DNA of 31,903 bases from Bacteroidota bacterium (lineage in GTDB: Bacteria > Bacteroidota > Ignavibacteria > SZUA-365), in NCBI GenBank assembly GCA_023432805.1, contig JAEYUG010000018.1, positions 1 to 31,903 on the forward strand. Reading direction: 5' to 3'. Below are positions 26,002-31,903 of this stretch, piece by piece. Position numbers and translations under genes: made by a program. The notes beneath the pieces are model-generated. The model did not search any database and was not told the origin of the DNA. It saw only the letters and a program-made list of their open reading frames with translations. How positions within the stretch are numbered: position 1 is the first letter of the stretch; each line of letters opens with the position of its first letter.

Positions 26002-26007
26002 TTGCTC

Positions 26008-29000
26008 ATGCATGCACCCATACGGCAACCGTTTCGACATCTCGCGTTCTCTCTGATTCTCACGCTCGTGTGCGCCGCACCCGCGGTCTCACATGCACAG
26101 GGATCAATGACGTTGTCGAACAATCTCAGCGGGAATACTCAGGCTGGTGTGAGCGCACCCGCCAGACAAGGTATTTCCTTCGAATTGACTGCCCTGAAGA
26201 ATACGCGTGTGTATCGCTTCTGGACGGCGCTCGCTACTGGTACACACACGATCGAAATCTACTACAACCCGAATGGACTGTATTCGGCACCCGGTGTCGC
26301 CCATACGACAGGCTGGGTTCTCCTTGGCTCAGCACAAACGACGGGACTCGGGTCCGGTGCCAATTACGCAGAGATTCCCCTGGACTTGAATCTTCACATG
26401 AATCAGGGTGATGTGTTCGGCTTCGCCATTAGGAACGCGTCCGGCGGCACACTGTATTACACGTCGGGCACGCCCTACATCTTTTCCGACACCTATCTGT
26501 CAATGAACACGCAGGGTTGGGCAGGTGACGTCCCGGTGTCGTTCGCGTCCTTCTATCCGCGTCGCTTCTGCGGGAAGATCACCTACGATGAAGGTGTCCG
26601 CGGACCGAACGATGCCGGCATCGTTTCGATCGATTCGCCGCAGAACTTCTGCGCCGGTCAGCATGACGTCACGGTCACACTGCAGAACTTCGGAACGAAC
26701 CAGCTCACATCGGCGACGATCAACTGGACGCTCAATGGTATCGCGCAGGCACCTGTTGTATGGAGCGGTCTGCTCGACACGCTCACACAGCAGAGCCGCA
26801 TGACAAGCGTGACGTTGGCCAGCCAACTCGCGTTCGCCGCCAATACCCCCTATGACATCGCGGCATGGACCAGCAGTCCGAATGGCGTACAGGACACCAT
26901 CAACACGAACGACAGTGCGCTGACCACCGTGCAAGCTGCCATCGCCGGCACCTTCACGATTGGCGGAGCGTCGCCCGACTACGCAACGATCACTGATGCG
27001 GTCAACGACCTGAACCAGTTTGGTGTGTGCGGTCCCGTGATCTTCAACATCCGTCCCGGCACCTATACGGAGCAGGTCGACCTCGGAGCCATCTCCGGAA
27101 CGTCCATCACGAACACGGTGATCTTCCAGTCCGAAACCCGCAGCAAAGCGGATGTGACGATCTCATTCACCTCACAGACCGGAAACCCGACCATCTACCT
27201 GAACGGTGCGGACCATGTTACGTTCCGTGATCTGACCGCCATCGCCACGAATCCGAGCTACGCCATCGTCGTGTGGATTCAGGGAGGATCCGAGCATTGC
27301 ACGTTTGAGAATGTCGATATGATCGGCGTGCAGACAACATCGACCTCGACAAACCTCGCCGTGGTCTATTCTCCCAGCGGATCCATCGACCACAATCTCA
27401 CCATCCGCAACTGCAGCATCCAATACGGAAGCTATGGCCTGTATCTGTACGGGGGCGGCACGACCGCCTACGAGGACGATGTCGTGATCGAAGGCAACAC
27501 GCTCACCGGCCAGTACTACCGTCCGATGCTCGGGTACTACATGCAGCGTCTCCGTTTCACGGACAACACGATTCGTTACCTGTCATCCTACAGCGGAGGA
27601 TATCTGACGTACTGCTACTACACACCGGAGATCGCCTTCGAGCGCAATGCCCTGTTCTCGACAGGAGGATCGACCCGATACGGAAGCTACTTCTACACAC
27701 CGACCGGTACGGACAACCGCATCGTCAACAACTTCATCTCGATTGTCAACAACGGTTCCGGAACGACCTACGGACTGTACCTCTCAACGGCGAGCAACAG
27801 TCTGATCGCATTCAACACGATCTATCTGACGAGCACCTACGCCTCTTCGCGTGCGATCTATCAGACAGGTGGTGCGAACCAGCGCTTCCTCAACAACATC
27901 ATCTACAATGCCGGCTCCGGATATGCGATGTACATCGCAACCACGGGTGCCGTTGTCGCATCCGACTACAATGTGCTCGCGACGAGCGGTACATCGATCG
28001 GCTATTGGGGTGGGAATCGCGCGGATATCTCCGCCTGGCAGGCAGCATCGATCATGGACGCCAACTCGATCACCACGCCGGTCACATTCCGTGACGCCCT
28101 CGACGGTGATCTGCATCTGGCGGGCACCTCGCAGAATGACCCGACACTGACGGGCAGCATGGTCGCGGGCGTTTCCGACGACATCGACAGCGATCCCCGC
28201 ATTCTTCCCTATCGGGGTGCGGACGAAGCCTGCTACATCCTCCCGAACACGGTGAGCTATCGCCTTGTCGACGGTGAGAACAACGACATCGCCTTCGCGA
28301 CCATTCCGGGCACTATGCATGTTGCCATCGATGTGAGCTTCCCCGACATGGGCTTCCCCGTGACGGTCACGGTGAACTTCTACACGGTACCGGGCAACGT
28401 GCTTGCAGCATCCACCAGCTTCAATGCAACGAAACTCGCCGGGCAGCCGCTCACCGGATCCTATCCCATCTCGGTGCCTTCGAATCTCGCTCCGGGATAT
28501 TACCGCATGAACATTGTGTTCACGACCCAGAACTCCTGCGGTGACTACATTGCCTATGCACCCGGTGATGCAGGCCTTCTGCTGGTCGGGCAGGGACAGA
28601 CGCCGTGTCTGGTGTGGCCGGGCGACGTCAACAACGACGGCATCGTCAACTATGGTGATCGGGCTTCGCTCAACAAGTACATCTTTGATGCGAACCTGCG
28701 TCCCAGCTGGTTGATGGGTCCCGCGCGCTATCGTCCCGATTACCTGACCAATCCCATGACCTACTATACATGGGAGGCGCAGGCCGGGGCCCCATGGGCG
28801 ACGCCGGACGGGTGCTTCATGGATGCCGACGGCAATGGCATGGTCAACAACTACGACATGCTTCCCATCAAGGTGAATTTCCTCCGCACGCACGGCAGTT
28901 GGACTCCCAAGCCGGATGAGCCTGCGCTCGCAGGTACGTTCGACATGACACAGAACTACCCGAATCCCTTCAATCCCACAACGACACTGCAGTACAGCGT

Positions 29001-29214
29001 TCCTGAGAAGAGCACCGTGAAGATCGTCGTGACCGACCTGCTCGGCCGCACGGTGATGGTGCTCGTCGATGGCGTGCTGGATGCGGGCGTTCGGACTGTG
29101 ACGCTGGATGCATCCCAACTCGACAGTGGGATGTACCTGGCCCGCTATGATGCGACGGGTGTTGCATCGGGGTTCTCAACCTCACGCATCGTCAAGATGA
29201 CGCTGAGCGAGTGA
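26008..29214 (+). CDS. Giant surface beta-helix protein with dockerin and T9SS domains, copy 2
   Basis: 1068 residues; Sec signal to 30 (VSHA|Q). The head (31-200) is unrelated at sequence level to copy 1: QGSMTLSNNLSGNTQAGVSA, then a beta-sandwich-like stretch with HTIEIYYNPNGLYS. The shared core begins at PNDAGIVSIDSPQNFCAGQH (about 201) with the Ig-like domain, the beta-helix from TIGGASPDYATITDAVNDLN, the ADEACYILPNTVSYRLVDGE domain, calcium loops DVNNDGIVNYGD and DADGNGMVNNYD separated by 54 residues, and a T9SS sorting domain from MTQNYPNPFNP (about 980). The core is collinear with copy 1 and nearly identical in DNA in places around the dockerin. Ends in a strong intrinsic terminator, so it is probably its own transcript. 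Confidence 0.9.
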   Translation: MHAPIRQPFRHLAFSLILTLVCAAPAVSHAQGSMTLSNNLSGNTQAGVSAPARQGISFELTALKNTRVYRFWTALATGTHTIEIYYNPNGLYSAPGVAHTTGWVLLGSAQTTGLGSGANYAEIPLDLNLHMNQGDVFGFAIRNASGGTLYYTSGTPYIFSDTYLSMNTQGWAGDVPVSFASFYPRRFCGKITYDEGVRGPNDAGIVSIDSPQNFCAGQHDVTVTLQNFGTNQLTSATINWTLNGIAQAPVVWSGLLDTLTQQSRMTSVTLASQLAFAANTPYDIAAWTSSPNGVQDTINTNDSALTTVQAAIAGTFTIGGASPDYATITDAVNDLNQFGVCGPVIFNIRPGTYTEQVDLGAISGTSITNTVIFQSETRSKADVTISFTSQTGNPTIYLNGADHVTFRDLTAIATNPSYAIVVWIQGGSEHCTFENVDMIGVQTTSTSTNLAVVYSPSGSIDHNLTIRNCSIQYGSYGLYLYGGGTTAYEDDVVIEGNTLTGQYYRPMLGYYMQRLRFTDNTIRYLSSYSGGYLTYCYYTPEIAFERNALFSTGGSTRYGSYFYTPTGTDNRIVNNFISIVNNGSGTTYGLYLSTASNSLIAFNTIYLTSTYASSRAIYQTGGANQRFLNNIIYNAGSGYAMYIATTGAVVASDYNVLATSGTSIGYWGGNRADISAWQAASIMDANSITTPVTFRDALDGDLHLAGTSQNDPTLTGSMVAGVSDDIDSDPRILPYRGADEACYILPNTVSYRLVDGENNDIAFATIPGTMHVAIDVSFPDMGFPVTVTVNFYTVPGNVLAASTSFNATKLAGQPLTGSYPISVPSNLAPGYYRMNIVFTTQNSCGDYIAYAPGDAGLLLVGQGQTPCLVWPGDVNNDGIVNYGDRASLNKYIFDANLRPSWLMGPARYRPDYLTNPMTYYTWEAQAGAPWATPDGCFMDADGNGMVNNYDMLPIKVNFLRTHGSWTPKPDEPALAGTFDMTQNYPNPFNPTTTLQYSVPEKSTVKIVVTDLLGRTVMVLVDGVLDAGVRTVTLDASQLDSGMYLARYDATGVASGFSTSRIVKMTLSE

Positions 29215-29247
29215 GAGCCTTCACCCGCCGACTCATACGGGCAAAAG

Positions 29248-29273
29248 GCCGGTCTTCGGACCGGCTTTTTTTT
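29248..29273 (+). terminator. Intrinsic terminator after copy 2
   Basis: Textbook rho-independent terminator: 7-bp stem gccggtc / gaccggc with a TTCG tetraloop followed by eight T residues, 33 bases past the stop. Confidence 0.95.
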
Positions 29274-29329
29274 GCACAGGCCGGACTTCGGAGATTCGGA
29301 CCCTGATATGCTTGGAACTGACCCGAACA

Positions 29330-29354
29330 TGCGCAATCTTTGTCGTGTTGCGCA
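29330..29354. promoter_or_regulatory. Inverted repeat upstream of copy 3
   Basis: TGCGCAA-N11-TTGCGCA, a perfect 7-bp inverted repeat about 55 bases before the ATG at 29410. Could be an operator or a leader hairpin; no promoter is clear. Confidence 0.3.
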
Positions 29355-29409
29355 CTGCCCGTTGTTGTCAGCGTACACGTACCCCTCACCCACATATCAC
29401 GGAGGCCTG

Positions 29410-29862
29410 ATGTCTCTTCATTACCCGCGTATTCAGCATTTCCTTGTGACACTGCTCGTTCTGCTCGTGCTTGTTCCGGGCATGGTAGTCCTGACACACG
29501 CACAATCCCTGACGCCGAACATCGCGTTGCAGAGCAACGGATGTACAGCCACGCACAGTGGTGGTGGCGCGCCTCCCACACGCGGACCAGATCTCTACAA
29601 CGACGGCATTCTCGATTACTGTGGTGGCAATCTCTGGGGTTGGACATCCACAGGCACTCCACCCTCGACGAGTGATTGGATCCAGTTCGACTGGGGTACG
29701 AATGCCAAGACCTTCGATGAAATCTCCCTGTATTACGTGGGAGGTGCAAACGACAACAACCGCTATCTTTCAGGAGGAACCGTCCAATATTGGAACGGAG
29801 CCACCTGGGTCAATCATTTCAATTTCACGTTCGTCGCGCCATGGACCTGTGTGTTCGTGTGA
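29410..29862 (+). pseudogene. Copy 3, N-terminal fragment: signal peptide and discoidin-like head
   Basis: 150 residues to an early stop. ATG 29410 follows ggagg (29401-29405) and starts a Sec signal cut at THA|Q (31). The head, TPNIALQSNGCTATHSGGG through WIQFDWGTNAKTFDEISLYY and VQYWNGATWVNHFNF, looks like a discoidin (F5/8 type C) domain, a third unrelated head compared with copies 1 and 2. The frame ends at TGA 29860-29862 inside the last strand of the domain. The missing end (VISFPSITTTRVRLTNLAM) is found at once in another frame, so the reading frame is broken here by a two-base gain or one-base loss, or by a sequencing error. Removing one GT from 29848-29854 restores C-V-R-V-I-S-F-P. 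Confidence 0.8.
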
Positions 29863-31903
29863 TCAGCTTCCCCTCGATCACGACCACGCGTGTGCGCCTG
29901 ACCAACCTCGCAATGGCGCCTGTCGGTCAGACCTCGAATCCACTGTTCCGTGAAATCGAGATCCGCAATTCGATCACGTCTCCGAACGACCTTGGCATCG
30001 CATCCATCGATTCGCCGCTGAACTTCTGCGCCGGCACCTATCCGATTCAAGTCACGCTGCAGAACTTCGGCATCAACCAGGTCACTTCTGCGGTCGTCAA
30101 CTGGACGCTCAACGGCACCGCGCAGCCACCCGTTCCCTGGTCGGGTCTGCTTGACACGCTTAATGCGACCACGCGGCAGACCAGCATCATGCTGCATCCC
30201 GGTTATGCCTTCGCGTCGGGAACGCCCTACACGATCAAGGTCTGGTCAGCCATGCCGAACGGTGTCGCCGATACAGTCAATCGCAATGACACGCTTTCGG
30301 TCACACGCCAGGCGGCCTTGAGCGGCACGTTCACCATCGGCGGAACTGCCCCCGACTTCCCGACGATTTCGGCTGCGGCCGCAGCGCTGGCTGCGAACGG
30401 CATTTGCGGTCCCGTCATCCTCAATGTTCGTAATGGCGTGTACACGGAGCAGGTGACGTTTCCCGAGATCACCGGTGCCTCCGCCGTCAACACCATTACG
30501 CTGCAGTCCGAAAGTGGCGACAAGAGTCTCGTGACACTGACGGCTGCCGGTTCGTCGACCGCCTACCACACACTGCTGCTCAACGGCACAGACTGGATGC
30601 GCGTGCGCAACATGACCATCTCGGGAACGAACGCATCATACGGACGCATCGTCACGCTGCTCCTCGGTGCAACGAACAACATCATCGAGAACAACAACAT
30701 CTTCTGTGCGAACGGTGCCACGTCGAGCGGCTCGACACCCATCTACATGTACAATGCCGCCAACGACAACAACACGTTCCAGAACAACGATCTGCGCTGG
30801 GGCTATTACGGTTCGTACATCTACGGCATCTCGTCGACCACGTTGAACACAGGGACGAAGTTCCTGAACAACCGCATCTCCGACATGTACTACTACGGTC
30901 TGTACATGTACTATCAGAATGGTCCCGAGATCAGCGGCAATACATGGCTCTCGACGAACACGTCAATGTACTACGGCATGTATCTCGGATACTGCCAGAA
31001 CGCCCTGCGCGTGATCGGCAACTCGATGACCGCGACCGCTGCAAGCGGCACATTCTACGGCATGTACATCTACTACTGCACAGCGACTGCCGGCAACGAA
31101 GGACGCATCGCCAACAACTTCGTGCATGCAGCGCGTGGTGCAAGCACGGTGTACGGCATGTACGTCTATTACTCCAATTATCAGAATGTCGACTTCAACA
31201 CGGTCAACCTGACCAACACGTACACACTCTCCACGCCGCTTCGGTCGTACTACGGAACCAATCATCGCTACCAGAACAACATCTTCACCAACAACGGTGG
31301 CGGACTCTCGGCGGATTTCTACAATTCGACTTCGTATCGCGGCATCGACTACAATGTGTACCTCACAACCGGTGCGAACCTCGCACAGTGGAACGGTGCA
31401 ACGCAGACGGGTCTTGCCAATCTGCAGACCGCGAGCGCGATGAATGCGAACAGCATCGTTCGTCCGGTGTTCTATCGCGACATGCCGAATGGTGACCTGC
31501 ATCTGGCGGGGACTTCACAGAATGATGTTGCTCTCACCGGACTGATGCAGACCGACATCACAACCGACATCGACAACGATCCGCGCGTGCTTCCGTACCG
31601 CGGTGCCGACGAGGCCTGCTACATCCTCCCGAACACCGTCACCTATCGCATCATCGATGGTGAGAATCAGGATGTGACCTACGCCAACATCCCCGGCACG
31701 ATCAACGTGAATCTGAACGTGGCCTTCCCCGACATGGGCTTCCCCATCACCGCCACGGTCAACTTCTACACCGTACCCGGCAATGTGCTTGCCTACTCGA
31801 CCAGCTTCAATGCGACCAAGCTTGCAGGTCAGACGCTCAACGCCACCTATCAGGTCAGCGTCCCGCCGACGCTCGCGCAGGGCTACTACCGCATCAACGT
31901 GGT
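29841..31903 (+). pseudogene. Copy 3, C-terminal part (partial): Ig-like domain and beta-helix core
   Basis: Open from before 29841 to the window end with no stop. The ATG at 29841 (MDLCVRVISFPS) is the first in-frame start but has no ribosome binding site and lies inside the discoidin domain, so independent translation is unlikely. The frame continues the head (TTTRVRLTNLAM, NPLFREIEIRN), then the shared core: PNDLGIASIDSPLNFCAGTY, TIGGTAPDFPTISAAAAALA, a Tyr/Asn-rich beta-helix (for example MYYYGLYMYYQNG) and ADEACYILPNTVTYRIIDGE. Dockerin and sorting domains would lie beyond the edge. The core shows no further stops, which means the frameshift is recent or an artefact. If the shift is an error, the true gene is 29410 to beyond 31903. 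Confidence 0.8.

Larger units (their letters stand above)
25672..26007. other. 336-base intergenic region between copies 1 and 2
   Basis: No convincing gene; an 85-codon open frame (25690-25947) is Cys/His-rich by chance and has no signal, domain or ribosome binding site. Contains the hairpin at 25694-25723, a smaller 6-bp repeat at 25749-25763, and an imperfect dyad ATGTGA-N8-TGACAT at 25942-25961 that recalls the dyads before copy 1. A ribosome binding site ends it. Confidence 0.55.

Noticed and set aside
29848..29862. Programmed ribosomal frameshift in copy 3
   Set aside because: There is no X-XXY-YYZ slippery heptamer, no obvious downstream stimulatory hairpin, and a two-base gain in a GT run explains the data more simply.

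Overview
This GC-rich window looks like part of a chromosome from the Bacteroidota/Chlorobiota (FCB) group, possibly a Kapabacteria- or Ignavibacteria-type lineage. The evidence is C-terminal type IX secretion (T9SS) sorting domains of the 'NYPNPFNP...' kind on surface proteins, a FucP/NagP-type sugar permease, many secreted glycosidases, and a glutamine directly after the predicted signal-peptide cut in all eight Sec-exported proteins (the Bacteroidetes 'Q-rule'). The exact taxon cannot be fixed from the window alone.

Layout. Bases 1-129 are a perfect 27-bp tandem repeat that runs off the left edge; each unit contains an 8-bp hairpin. A minus-strand operon follows (2724 to 426): a family 9 glycosyltransferase, a small lipoprotein and ribulose-phosphate 3-epimerase, with both junctions overlapping by ATGA. 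Divergent from it lie an enoyl-ACP-reductase-like SDR (2804-3688) and an acyl-CoA dehydrogenase (3811-4959), closed by a strong hairpin at 5003-5032.

From 5074 to 20574 seven plus-strand genes lie head to tail between two hairpin terminators: GH92 alpha-mannosidase, CBM9-like protein, GH20 beta-N-acetylhexosaminidase, NagP/FucP-like permease, ROK sugar kinase, a transglutaminase-like protein and a Tat-exported clan GH-A hydrolase. Together they read as a periplasmic pathway for N-glycan-like material: alpha-mannose removal (GH92), possible core beta-mannose cleavage (GH-A enzyme), GlcNAc release (GH20), uptake (permease) and phosphorylation (ROK). There is no SusC/SusD pair and none of these enzymes has a T9SS tail. 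The GH92 catalytic domain is interrupted by an insert of about 285 residues, and the CBM9 and GH20 genes carry fresh in-frame tandem duplications.

From 20832 to the right edge are surface proteins: one smaller T9SS protein, then three tandem giant paralogues. Each of the three has a different N-terminal head joined to the same core (Ig-like domain, right-handed beta-helix, a further beta domain). In the two complete copies the core is followed by a dockerin with a long insert between its calcium loops and by a T9SS sorting domain. The third copy is frameshifted between head and core at a short GT run and is cut by the window end. No tRNA, rRNA, CRISPR array, IS element or phage gene was recognised.
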